NCBI RefSeq assembly: GCF_000799465.1 | Contig: NZ_JUGU01000001.1 | Span: 3,368,501 to 3,432,500 of the forward strand | Direction: 5' to 3' | DNA from: Psychroserpens sp. Hel_I_66 | Lineage (GTDB): Bacteria > Bacteroidota > Bacteroidia > Flavobacteriales > Flavobacteriaceae | Length of the DNA stretch: 64,000 nucleotides | Shown: positions 8,068-16,009 of the stretch, piece after piece | How the letters are laid out: the number at the start of each line of letters is the position of its first letter | Numbering within the stretch: the stretch's first letter is position 1 | Notes under the pieces: model-generated | What the model was told of the DNA's origin: nothing | Database searches by the model: none | Seen by the model: the letters and a program-made list of their open reading frames with translations, nothing else | Translations under genes and position numbers: made by a program

Positions 8068-11000
8068 TATTTGGGTTTTCCTATGTAAGTGTTTGTTTCA
8101 ATTTTTATAAAACTAAAATTTGGATGTTCTATGCTCTGAAATTCTAAATCAAGGTGATTCTCGATCCTGTTTGGTACTATTTTGTTCGAGATAGGTTCAT
8201 TTGGCAGACCGTTTACAAAAATATTCTCCATGTTATCGCTTATGATTGTGAAATTGCCATTCTCAATGAGAGGGTATTTGAAATATTGTTTGCGTTGTTG
8301 CCTTATGCCTGCTTTGACAAATATATGATCAACCCAAACTAATGTTTTATTGGCATCATAATAACTAACCAAAAGTTGAGGTATTGTTATTTCTTGAAGC
8401 CCGCTATTAAATAAACTCCCTTGAATTTCACCGTTAGTGATGCTCATATCGTTTAATACGATTTTTTTATAAAGATCTGAGCCAGATACATTACCTGCAG
8501 CTTGTAGATTAAATTTGATTGGTTGATCCTCTAATTCTATAGGTGTAAACTCATCTGGATTGAATGTTTTTGGAATAGAATCTTGAGTTTTTGACCATGC
8601 TATCCCTTCAAAATTAATTTTAAAAGCGGTTGTCTCTTTGGGCATCAATTTATGTTTGATGTGATATTTTGCATTGTAAGTTGCGAGTTCTTTATTCTCT
8701 TCATTATATAATGTTCCTTTTAAAACAACATCTGCTGGTACGTTATCTATATTTTGTATTTCACCAACAATCGCATAATGCTTGTCATATTTAACCAACT
8801 TGGCAGAAAGAACATCTAAAACGGGTTGTTTCAAAACATCTTCGTGATGGGTTTGCTCTGTAGTTATGCGTCTACGACCTTGGTTAAAATAACCAGTTGT
8901 ATTGTTGGAATAGAGTTGGTCTGGTGGTAAATCGGTATCAATAATTTCTGGTTTTAGATACCATTTTCCGTTTTGTTTAGATAAAGTTTTGTAGTCAATG
9001 CGTTTGATTTTTTCTAGAGGCGTAATCCAGTTAGTTATGACTTTTGCAGTTGCAGAACTGTCATTAAGCGTAGTGATTTCTGTTTCAATAGCATCTAATT
9101 TTGCGTAACTACTTAATAGACCATCAGTTACAGAAACCTCTAACATGTACTGTGCAATAGTTTTATTGCTATTTGGGCTAATTAAGTTGTATGCTGTCTC
9201 AAATTCTTTAAAATCTAAAGCGTCATAGTATGCTAAAATTACATTTTCGGGACTGCGTTGGGAATCATTTTTTAGGTAAAAGAGGTAAAGGCCATAACTT
9301 ACTATTAGCGCTAAAAGTATTGACCAGATATGGGTTATTCTAAGAACAGTTCTAGGAAATTTTGAATAATGAGTCTTAAATTTTAAAAATACAGGTGCTT
9401 CTTTGATTTTTGTTTTTAAGGCATGCACCCAAAGCATTTGAATATTTAAAATGAAAGCTATTAAAACAGTTAATAGAGGTATGATTCCCCAAAGTAATTT
9501 TTGCCATTTTGAAACATCATCCTTGGGTAAAATGTTTGAAACAGGAGGGACATTTAAACGCTCCCAAACCAATATGCCATTCTCTAGTTGTTGCAGGCGT
9601 TGCCAACCACAGAAATAAAGAATGGGATCATAGAACTTATCATTAGAGAAAATATACTTCAGATTATATTTTTCTGGGGTCGTTAAGAACTGTTGTAAAG
9701 AACCAATACCTGCAACACCTTTAAATTTTGAATTTTCCAGGCGTTCTATTGGTCGTGTGGTTAATTCTGGAAGTCTTCTTGCAGAGTGGTAGTTACCATC
9801 AACCGTCATTGCATTTGTTTGAGCACTTAACCAAGCCATTTGATCACCAAACCCTAAAGTTAAAAAGCGCCATTTATCATGATCATCCTGGTTTAAAAAA
9901 TTTACTATAGGCAGCATTTTAATTTTTTGAGGTTGCGATGGTCTAAAATATCCAAGACTCATTGTGAATATCGTCATGAAAATGAATAGTCCTGCTAAAA
10001 TACCGCCAGATATTCTATGATGTACAGCTCCAAATCTAGATTGGATCAATGTTTTTAAATCACCTTGAACAAACCTATAGGCAAACTCTCCCAATAAAGG
10101 TAATGACATTATTGAAGCCCAAAGTGTGAAACGATCTAATGTTAAAATATTAAATGCGGTTTCTCCAAGTACCATGCGTGGTATAGGAGTAGTGCCTCCA
10201 GTGCCTAAAATGGTTAAAATAGTGATAGATAGACCAAAAAATAAATAACGTTTGCTGTAATACCTGTAGAATATGTATGGCAATAAGATGAGTAAGATTC
10301 CCCACGGAATTAAAAAGAATACTAGTCCTGAAGATGTGATCTCTAAAAAGTTATCACGTGATCCATGAGGAATAGGGACTTGAGTAATAGGATTGTTTTT
10401 TGAATTGATCCAATACGGAAGTATGCATCCAACAATGATTGTTAGTGCTAATATACCAAAACTAACAATACGCTTAAAAAGTTTAAAAAAACTATTTAAA
10501 AAGGATTTAAAGTTTACCGCTTTTATCGATCCACATTTCTCTGTCGCTGCATCCATGATAACCATTCCTATCAAAGGGAATATAAAAAATATCATTCCAA
10601 AAATTGGAGTAACATGATGTGAGGTCACCGTCACAGCAATAAGAGATAGTGAAGTTGCTAAATACCAATATTTGCCTGTCTTGAGCCAAAGATAAATTTC
10701 TGGTAAGGCGTGCATTAAAACAGATATGCCTACAATACTGGGTAGTTGTCCAAATATATGAAGTGTTTCTACAAATGATGACGAAAATACAGCAAGCAAT
10801 GCTGCATAACCTGCAGCTGTTTTATTGCCAGTTATAAGAAGGGAGAATCGATAAACTCCTGTAATGAATAGAACAATACCTATTAATGCTACAGAGAACA
10901 TTCCAAATTTTAAACCACCTATCATTGATAAAATGGCAATAGATTGATGCACCAAAGGAGGATAGCTCATTACTGTAAAACCAGTATACCACTCATAGTT

Positions 11001-11156
11001 CCAAGGCTCAAACCAGCTATGTGCGTAATGATCTGCAAAAAATAAATGTATTAATGCGTCATAGGTAGATTCCAAAGTAAAAAATATGGAGGTACCATGA
11101 AAAGCTAAACCAAGAAGGATAGCTCCAATTAAATATTTATTAGTGGTTTCTTTCAT
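8067..11156 (-). CDS. Large GT-C-type membrane protein with periplasmic C-terminal region
   Basis: A 1029-residue protein. The first roughly 430 residues contain about ten membrane helices; the first periplasmic loop carries Asp-Ala-Leu-Ile-His-Leu-Phe and Trp-Tyr-Thr-Gly-Phe, resembling the acidic catalytic loop of GT-C transferases and the '6-pyruvoyl-tetrahydropterin synthase-related' membrane proteins. A soluble segment follows, then further helices at about 560 and 605, then a beta-rich C-terminal region of about 400 residues. It may add sugar units from a lipid carrier. Stop and next start overlap as TAATG. A minus-strand promoter is plausible (TATATTTA at 11183..11190, TTGG about 18 nt further upstream). 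The length is unusual for the family. Confidence 0.65.
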   Translation of the reverse strand: MKETTNKYLIGAILLGLAFHGTSIFFTLESTYDALIHLFFADHYAHSWFEPWNYEWYTGFTVMSYPPLVHQSIAILSMIGGLKFGMFSVALIGIVLFITGVYRFSLLITGNKTAAGYAALLAVFSSSFVETLHIFGQLPSIVGISVLMHALPEIYLWLKTGKYWYLATSLSLIAVTVTSHHVTPIFGMIFFIFPLIGMVIMDAATEKCGSIKAVNFKSFLNSFFKLFKRIVSFGILALTIIVGCILPYWINSKNNPITQVPIPHGSRDNFLEITSSGLVFFLIPWGILLILLPYIFYRYYSKRYLFFGLSITILTILGTGGTTPIPRMVLGETAFNILTLDRFTLWASIMSLPLLGEFAYRFVQGDLKTLIQSRFGAVHHRISGGILAGLFIFMTIFTMSLGYFRPSQPQKIKMLPIVNFLNQDDHDKWRFLTLGFGDQMAWLSAQTNAMTVDGNYHSARRLPELTTRPIERLENSKFKGVAGIGSLQQFLTTPEKYNLKYIFSNDKFYDPILYFCGWQRLQQLENGILVWERLNVPPVSNILPKDDVSKWQKLLWGIIPLLTVLIAFILNIQMLWVHALKTKIKEAPVFLKFKTHYSKFPRTVLRITHIWSILLALIVSYGLYLFYLKNDSQRSPENVILAYYDALDFKEFETAYNLISPNSNKTIAQYMLEVSVTDGLLSSYAKLDAIETEITTLNDSSATAKVITNWITPLEKIKRIDYKTLSKQNGKWYLKPEIIDTDLPPDQLYSNNTTGYFNQGRRRITTEQTHHEDVLKQPVLDVLSAKLVKYDKHYAIVGEIQNIDNVPADVVLKGTLYNEENKELATYNAKYHIKHKLMPKETTAFKINFEGIAWSKTQDSIPKTFNPDEFTPIELEDQPIKFNLQAAGNVSGSDLYKKIVLNDMSITNGEIQGSLFNSGLQEITIPQLLVSYYDANKTLVWVDHIFVKAGIRQQRKQYFKYPLIENGNFTIISDNMENIFVNGLPNEPISNKIVPNRIENHLDLEFQSIEHPNFSFIKIETNTYIGKPK

Positions 11157-11222
11157 TTTTAGCTTACGCTAATTTAATAATGTAAATATAGATATAAAAA
11201 AAAGTGAACCAATTATTGTCTA

Positions 11223-11305
11223 TCTACAGTAATTTACCATTCGTCTACACTAAATGTCAGACTAGCTAAATAAAAAATTTCAAGGCGTCAATCCATCTAA
11301 ATTTG
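11223..11305 (+). promoter_or_regulatory. Phased TCTACA repeat pair and -7 element upstream of the response-regulator/GT2 gene
   Basis: Perfect TCTACA boxes start at 11223 and 11244, 21 bp apart; the second is preceded by CCATTCG, as before the GT4 gene. A consensus -7 element TAAATTTG lies at 11298..11305. The second box is 54 bp upstream of it, 20 bp (two helical turns) more than in the other two copies, so the boxes stay on about the same face of the helix. Confidence 0.55.
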
Positions 11306-11334
11306 GGGCAACAATAACAACTAAATAAACCATT

Positions 11335-12519
11335 ATGAAAGTTTTAGCAATAGATGATCAACAATTAGTATTACTGCCTTTACAAAAACGTTTAACAGAA
11401 TTAGGATACGAAGTTAAAATTGAAACAAACTCAACCAGAGGTATAGAATTATATGAATCTTTCAATCCAGATTTAGTAATTGTAGATATTAACATGCCTG
11501 GTGTATCTGGTTTAGATGTGGTCAAGCATTTAAGAAAAGTTAAAAACTCTCAAACTCCTATAATGGTATTGTCTGGAAATACGAAAGACGATGTTATTAC
11601 AGAAGGTTTTGAGTTGGGAATTAATGATTATATGAAAAAGCCATTAAGTCTAAATGAAATTTGTGTTCGTGTAAAACGATTAATTGGCGCTCCGTTTCAA
11701 GATAATGCAATTATAACTAGTGATGTTATGATTCAGCAGCGTTGTGTTGGAGTTGTTATTCCTTGTTATAATGAAGAAGAACGATTATTAAGTACAGAGT
11801 TTATAAATTATATAGATAAAAACACAGGTTATCATTTATGTTTTGTTAACGACGGAAGTAAAGATGATACGTTAAATGTTTTGAAAGAATTACAAAAGGG
11901 TAGAGAAGATTTTATCACCGTTCATGATTGTGAAAAGAATGGCGGTAAAGCAGAAGCAGTACGTTTAGGAATGTTGCATATGGCTAAAAAAGAAGATCTG
12001 GATTATATAGGGTTTTTAGATGCCGATTTATCTACAGATTTGGCAGATTTTGATGATTTGGTAAAGACCATTGAGTCTTCAGAATTTAAAATAGTTAGCG
12101 GTTCTCGTATTGCTAGAATGGGTGCAAACATCACCAAAGAGTCTGCTAGAAAGATAATAAGTCTCACCATAAATTTCATTATTAGAAAAATCTTGTCTAT
12201 GGATTTTAAAGACACCCAATGTGGAGCAAAGATTTTTCACAAAGATGTAATTGAGATAGCATTTGATAAGAAATTTGTAACCCAATGGATTTTTGATGTC
12301 GAGATCTTTAAAAGAATGACCTTGCATTTTGGTTTAAAAACTGCAAAAGCAATGCTTTGTGAGCAACCACTAAAAAGATGGATCCATGCCGATGGCTCTA
12401 AATTATCCATGAAAGACTCTTTCAAGATCATTGGCCAATTAGGACAAATAGCTTGGGTTTACAGAGGTAAAAAAACCAAAACAGAAAGTTTAATGAACGA
12501 ATCACTTAAGGTAGCCTAA
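11335..12519 (+). CDS. Response-regulator receiver domain fused to a GT2 glycosyltransferase
   Basis: A 394-residue fusion. Residues 1-120 are a complete receiver domain: acidic pair Asp7-Asp8, phospho-acceptor Asp51, Ser80 as switch residue and Lys101/102 before Pro. Residues of about 136-370 are a GT2 domain of the dolichyl-phosphate sugar transferase type: Val-Val-Ile-Pro-Cys-Tyr-Asn-Glu, Val-Asn-Asp-Gly-Ser, Asn-Gly-Gly-Lys-Ala-Glu-Ala, the metal-binding Asp-Ala-Asp-Leu-Ser and Thr-Gln-Cys-Gly-Ala-Lys. All key residues of both domains are present, so a sugar transferase directly gated by phosphorylation is the simplest reading. No histidine kinase is seen in the window. It is followed after a few bases by a half-GT2 gene. 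Confidence 0.85.
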   Translation: MKVLAIDDQQLVLLPLQKRLTELGYEVKIETNSTRGIELYESFNPDLVIVDINMPGVSGLDVVKHLRKVKNSQTPIMVLSGNTKDDVITEGFELGINDYMKKPLSLNEICVRVKRLIGAPFQDNAIITSDVMIQQRCVGVVIPCYNEEERLLSTEFINYIDKNTGYHLCFVNDGSKDDTLNVLKELQKGREDFITVHDCEKNGGKAEAVRLGMLHMAKKEDLDYIGFLDADLSTDLADFDDLVKTIESSEFKIVSGSRIARMGANITKESARKIISLTINFIIRKILSMDFKDTQCGAKIFHKDVIEIAFDKKFVTQWIFDVEIFKRMTLHFGLKTAKAMLCEQPLKRWIHADGSKLSMKDSFKIIGQLGQIAWVYRGKKTKTESLMNESLKVA

Positions 12520-12533
12520 TAATCGCAGTGCAC

Positions 12534-13016
12534 ATGAAAATGGGAATAATTATCATATTTAATAATTATGAAAAGTCACTAAACGTCGCGTCTTTTATAA
12601 AAAGTTTAAATAAAATCAAGAGTATTCAATTCTGTTTGGTAAATAATGATAGTCAAGATGAAACCAATTTACTGTTAGAGGAAATAAAATATGATTGTAA
12701 CAATGTTACGGTTGTAAATATTAAAAAATTCAAGTCAGATGTTTCCGCAGTAAAATCAGGTGCGCGTTATATGTTTAATCAATTTAAATTAAATCATTTA
12801 GGTTATATAAATACGAATGTATTACATAATAAATTTGAAAACTTAATTACCCTTATCAAAACTGTTGATGAATATCAAAATGCTCTGATCGAGTTTGATA
12901 AAAAGGAAAATAGCGATAAAAAGAAAACATTATTTCAAAAGTTATTTTCGGTTATGGATTATGTTATAAGACTGAAATTAGAAAAAATAAAAGGGAATCT
13001 CCAACATAAAGTGTAA
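12534..13016 (+). CDS. Truncated GT2-like protein
   Basis: About 160 residues that align by eye with the N-terminal half of the GT2 domain next door: Ile-Ile-Ile-Phe-Asn-Asn-Tyr-Glu matches the first strand, Leu-Val-Asn-Asn-Asp-Ser matches Val-Asn-Asp-Gly-Ser, and the Ala-Val-Lys-Ser-Gly segment matches the glycine/lysine loop. The metal-binding Asp-x-Asp is replaced by Asn-Thr-Asn, and the C-terminal half is missing. It is probably not catalytic; it could be a partner subunit or a decaying duplicate. ATG at 12534 is preferred to the in-frame GTG at 12528. It sits 20 bp before the mannose-6-phosphate isomerase gene in the same direction. Confidence 0.55.
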   Translation: MKMGIIIIFNNYEKSLNVASFIKSLNKIKSIQFCLVNNDSQDETNLLLEEIKYDCNNVTVVNIKKFKSDVSAVKSGARYMFNQFKLNHLGYINTNVLHNKFENLITLIKTVDEYQNALIEFDKKENSDKKKTLFQKLFSVMDYVIRLKLEKIKGNLQHKV

Positions 13017-13036
13017 TCTAATAAAAACATACAAAA

Positions 13037-14038
13037 ATGAAAGTGTATCCAATAAAATTTGAGCCTATTTTAAAACAAAAAATCTGGGGTGGCGATAAGT
13101 TGCGTTCAGTATTGTCTAAAAAAACAAATAAAAATAATATTGGCGAAAGTTGGGAAATATCAGACGTTAATGGTAACATTTCTCAGGTTAGCAACGGGCT
13201 CTATAAAGGCTTAAACATTAAAGAGCTCATAAAAAACCATGAATCGGAATTCTTAGGTACTAACAACTTTCAAAATTTCGGGTTTGATTTCCCTTTGCTT
13301 ATCAAGTTTTTAGATGCCAAAACAGATTTATCAGTTCAAGTACATCCAGGTGATGACATGGCTAAAGTCTATCATAATTCTTTTGGGAAGACTGAAATGT
13401 GGTATATCATGGATAGTGATGAAGACGCTAATATTGTGCTGGGATTAAAAGATAAAAACACAAATCCTGAGATTTTAGATCACATCACTTCAAAAAATGT
13501 AGAGTCGATATTTAATAGAGAGAACGTAAAAAAAGGGGACAGTTATTTTATACCTGCAGGAAAAATTCATGCCATTGGAGCAGGAGTATTAGCTGCGGAA
13601 ATACAACAAACATCAGATATTACCTATCGCGTTTATGATTGGGATCGTAAAGATGATCAAGGCCAAAAAAGAGAGCTACATACACAATTAGCAAAAAAGG
13701 CAACACAACGCTTTGAGTCAAACGGAAAAGCAGAATATCAATTAAAATATAATGAAAGTTCTAGTTTGGTCAACTGTGACTACTTTACAACTAACGTTTT
13801 AAATGTTAATGATGCGTTTGTAAAAAACTATGCCAATTTAGATTCTTTTGTAATATTTATGTGTGTTGAAGGCAGTGCAACTATAACTGCAGGAGGTACT
13901 AGCGAGACTATAAATATGGGAGAAACAATTTTGCTGCCCGCAGCAACAAATGATATTCTATTTTCTTCTAATAACGCCAAACTTTTAGAGGTTTATGTTG
14001 ATGGAGAATTAAGTGAAAAATTAAAAAACGTATCCTAA
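13037..14038 (+). CDS. manA: Mannose-6-phosphate isomerase, class I type
   Basis: A 333-residue cytoplasmic enzyme interconverting mannose 6-phosphate and fructose 6-phosphate, the entry to GDP-mannose. The cupin core shows the zinc ligands: His103 in Gln-Val-His-Pro-Gly-Asp-Asp, Glu120 in Lys-Thr-Glu-Met-Trp-Tyr and His178 in Gly-Lys-Ile-His-Ala. The N-terminal segment (Pro-Ile-Leu-Lys-Gln-Lys-Ile-Trp-Gly-Gly) is typical of short bacterial ManA. Its place at the end of the sugar-transferase operon suggests it feeds mannose-derived precursors to the polysaccharide. Confidence 0.9.
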   Translation: MKVYPIKFEPILKQKIWGGDKLRSVLSKKTNKNNIGESWEISDVNGNISQVSNGLYKGLNIKELIKNHESEFLGTNNFQNFGFDFPLLIKFLDAKTDLSVQVHPGDDMAKVYHNSFGKTEMWYIMDSDEDANIVLGLKDKNTNPEILDHITSKNVESIFNRENVKKGDSYFIPAGKIHAIGAGVLAAEIQQTSDITYRVYDWDRKDDQGQKRELHTQLAKKATQRFESNGKAEYQLKYNESSSLVNCDYFTTNVLNVNDAFVKNYANLDSFVIFMCVEGSATITAGGTSETINMGETILLPAATNDILFSSNNAKLLEVYVDGELSEKLKNVS

Positions 14039-14101
14039 ATTTTTTTAACCGTTCCCAATTCTCAATTCTTATATTTGCGTTCCAAATAGAGGATTAGCAA
14101 A

Positions 14102-14680
14102 ATGAGCGTACTACAAACATTACAAGACAGAAGCAACAACACATGTGAGCTTTGTTCCGCAGAAAAAGATTTGACACAATACACCATTCCGCCATCACTA
14201 AACGAGAATGTAGATAACGATATCTTGGTTTGCAAAACCTGTTTGGATCAAATAGAAGAAAACATAGATATGGATCCCAACCATTGGCGATGTTTGAACG
14301 ATAGCATGTGGAGTGAGCACGTTGCTGTGCAAATCATGGCTTGGCGTATGTTGCAAAGACTTAGAAACGAAGGTTGGCCACAAGACCTACTCGATATGAT
14401 GTACCTAGATGATGAGGCTTTAGCGTTGGCTCGTGCCACAGGAGAGCATGAAGATGAAGCCAATAAAATCATTCATCGAGACTCAAATGGTGTGATTTTA
14501 GAATCTGGTGACTCTGTGGTTTTAGTTAAGGACCTTAAAGTAAAAGGGTCTAGTATGGTTGCAAAACAAGGTACAGCTGTAAGAAATATAAGATTGGACC
14601 ACGAAAATGCAGAGTATATTGAAGGTAAGGTCGACGGTCAACAAATCGTCATCATAACCCAATTTGTTAAAAAGTTATAA
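14102..14680 (+). CDS. PhnA-like zinc-ribbon protein
   Basis: A 192-residue cytoplasmic protein. The N-terminus has a zinc ribbon with Cys15-x-x-Cys18 and Cys44-x-x-Cys47. The C-terminal 70 residues (Arg-Asp-Ser-Asn-Gly then a small beta barrel with Gly-Asp-Ser-Val) match the PhnA domain. Despite the name, PhnA proteins are not known to be needed for phosphonate use, and the role is unclear. An upstream -7-like sequence, ATATTTGCG around 14072, would serve it separately from manA. Confidence 0.75.
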   Translation: MSVLQTLQDRSNNTCELCSAEKDLTQYTIPPSLNENVDNDILVCKTCLDQIEENIDMDPNHWRCLNDSMWSEHVAVQIMAWRMLQRLRNEGWPQDLLDMMYLDDEALALARATGEHEDEANKIIHRDSNGVILESGDSVVLVKDLKVKGSSMVAKQGTAVRNIRLDHENAEYIEGKVDGQQIVIITQFVKKL

Positions 14681-14763
14681 ACGCTTTTAAGTATTTCTTT
14701 CTTCGGAAATTTTAAAGTTTTAATTCTTAGTTGCTCGATTAAAATCGTGCTGTCGACGTTTAT

Positions 14764-14901
14764 CTAGTCCTTGTTTTTTCTAAAGAATCCAAAGCCCAAT
14801 GGAATCATAAATACCAAAAACAGAAATTTACCGGTCACAATTCCATAGATCGTAATACCTGCTAAAATGATGTAGAGCACAATTTCGTATGACTGTTTCA
14901 T
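14764..14901 (-). CDS. Small membrane protein, 45 aa
   Basis: An ATG frame of 45 codons encoding a single strongly hydrophobic helix (residues 7-37) flanked by a short polar N-terminus and a basic tail (Arg-Lys-Asn-Lys-Asp). A -7 element TACATTTG on the minus strand lies about 90 bp upstream (14990..14997), which supports expression. No family is recognised. It lies in an otherwise empty 530-bp gap between the PhnA-like gene and the second STAS gene. Confidence 0.5.
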   Translation of the reverse strand: MKQSYEIVLYIILAGITIYGIVTGKFLFLVFMIPLGFGFFRKNKD

Positions 14902-14989
14902 TATCTATATAATTGACTTGTTGAGTTCTACATTCTCATAAAAGAAATTTTTAAAACACTTTCAATAAAAAAACGTCTTTTTAGACCAG

Positions 14990-14997
14990 CAAATGTA
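14990..14997 (-). promoter_or_regulatory. -7 element (TACATTTG) for the 45-aa membrane protein
   Basis: TACATTTG on the minus strand fits TAnnTTTG exactly, and a TTTG lies 22 nt further upstream as a possible -33 element. The expected leader to the ATG at 14901 is about 80 nt. Confidence 0.4.
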
Positions 14998-15100
14998 GAA
15001 AAACGATTCAAAAATCTTACAAATCTCTATTTGAGATATTCAAAAAACATGCTGTTTGTCGAACAAAATAACCCGTTTACAATTCAAATCTTACCATTTA

Positions 15101-15108
15101 TACATTTG
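15101..15108 (+). promoter_or_regulatory. -7 element (TACATTTG) for the second STAS gene
   Basis: A perfect TAnnTTTG match, with GTTT about 22 nt upstream as a weak -33. It implies a leader of about 100 nt before the ATG at 15215. Confidence 0.45.
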
Positions 15109-15214
15109 GTCGAAAATATAGTATTTACTGTTTAGAAATTAAGATATTTATATCATCATAATATTGATTAATAGCAAATTAGAGTTTTTAAATCAACACC
15201 TAAATCACAATATT

Positions 15215-15493
15215 ATGAACCTAGAAATCACAGGAGTAAACAACTTTTTTAAAGTTAAAGGAACTTTAGACAGACGTAACATCCACTTATTCAAAAAACA
15301 ATTTAAAGATGTATTTGAAAGATCAAATACAATCACAATAAGTTTAGAACATCTAAATAATATTGACCGTTATGGCGTAAATGCTATCGCACAATTGCAC
15401 AATGAAGCTTTGGTTAAAAACAAGCGTTTGTCTATCATTGGTTTTGGTCAAAATAGTGTTTATAACCATTTCAAATCTGAAACTGCAGCATAA
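15215..15493 (+). CDS. STAS-domain protein lacking the phosphorylatable serine
   Basis: A 92-residue stand-alone STAS domain, the same length as the STAS protein at 2454..2732 and similar in order of motifs. The loop reads Asn-Asn-Ile-Asp-Arg-Tyr-Gly-Val, so Arg replaces the Ser that is phosphorylated in antagonist STAS proteins. The ending Ile-Ile-Gly-Phe-Gly then Val-Tyr-Asn-His-Phe parallels Ile-Ile-Gly-Tyr-Gly then Ile-Tyr-Asp-Glu-Leu in the first copy. It may be locked in one state. The frame is open upstream to a TTG, but ATG 15215 aligns with the paralogue. Its stop abuts that of the convergent gene at 15494. Confidence 0.75.
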   Translation: MNLEITGVNNFFKVKGTLDRRNIHLFKKQFKDVFERSNTITISLEHLNNIDRYGVNAIAQLHNEALVKNKRLSIIGFGQNSVYNHFKSETAA

Positions 15494-15967
15494 TTAACAG
15501 GACATATCTGCTACAATTTTCCATTGACCATCAATTTTCTTGAAAATAATCATGAAAACACCATTGGCATTTCCGATAGATCGTGTGAGATGATATTCTC
15601 CCATGACCCAGTAATTATTGGTTTCAATTTTTGAAATGTCGTTGATTACAAATCTAAGTTTACCACTTTCTGTAGGTGTAGGATAGCCTTTTTTGTAATT
15701 GGCCAACGTATTGCTCCATCCTTTAGTGAGACCATTGCTGCCATAAAACTTGAGGTTGTCGTTTTGCCAGTAACCATCCATAAATCCTTCAAGATCATGA
15801 TTGTTCCAGGCAATTTCCTGAGCAGACATGACTTCCTTTATTTCGGTAATATCTTTTTCAAATATCTCTTCGGAAGCATGTTCCGAAGCATTTAAAATTT
15901 CAACCTCTTTGATCTTTGTTTGACAAGAAAAAATTAAAGCTAATATCAAAAAATAAGCAAATTTCAT
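15494..15967 (-). CDS. NTF2-like (SnoaL/DUF4440-type) lipoprotein
   Basis: 157 residues. The N-terminus (hydrophobic core, then Ile-Phe-Ser-Cys-Gln) is a lipoprotein signal, with Cys15 as lipidation site. The rest is one NTF2-like cone: a helix with Ala-Trp-Asn-Asn-His-Asp-Leu, then Phe-Tyr-Gly-Ser-Asn-Gly-Leu, ending in Gly-Gln-Trp-Lys-Ile-Val-Ala-Asp. Such proteins bind small ligands or act as stress-related accessory factors; no specific substrate can be named. It stands alone on the minus strand and meets the STAS gene end to end. Confidence 0.7.
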   Translation of the reverse strand: MKFAYFLILALIFSCQTKIKEVEILNASEHASEEIFEKDITEIKEVMSAQEIAWNNHDLEGFMDGYWQNDNLKFYGSNGLTKGWSNTLANYKKGYPTPTESGKLRFVINDISKIETNNYWVMGEYHLTRSIGNANGVFMIIFKKIDGQWKIVADMSC

Positions 15968-16009
15968 AGACGTATATTTGAGATCTTAATAGCTAAAGAT
16001 ACTTAAAAT

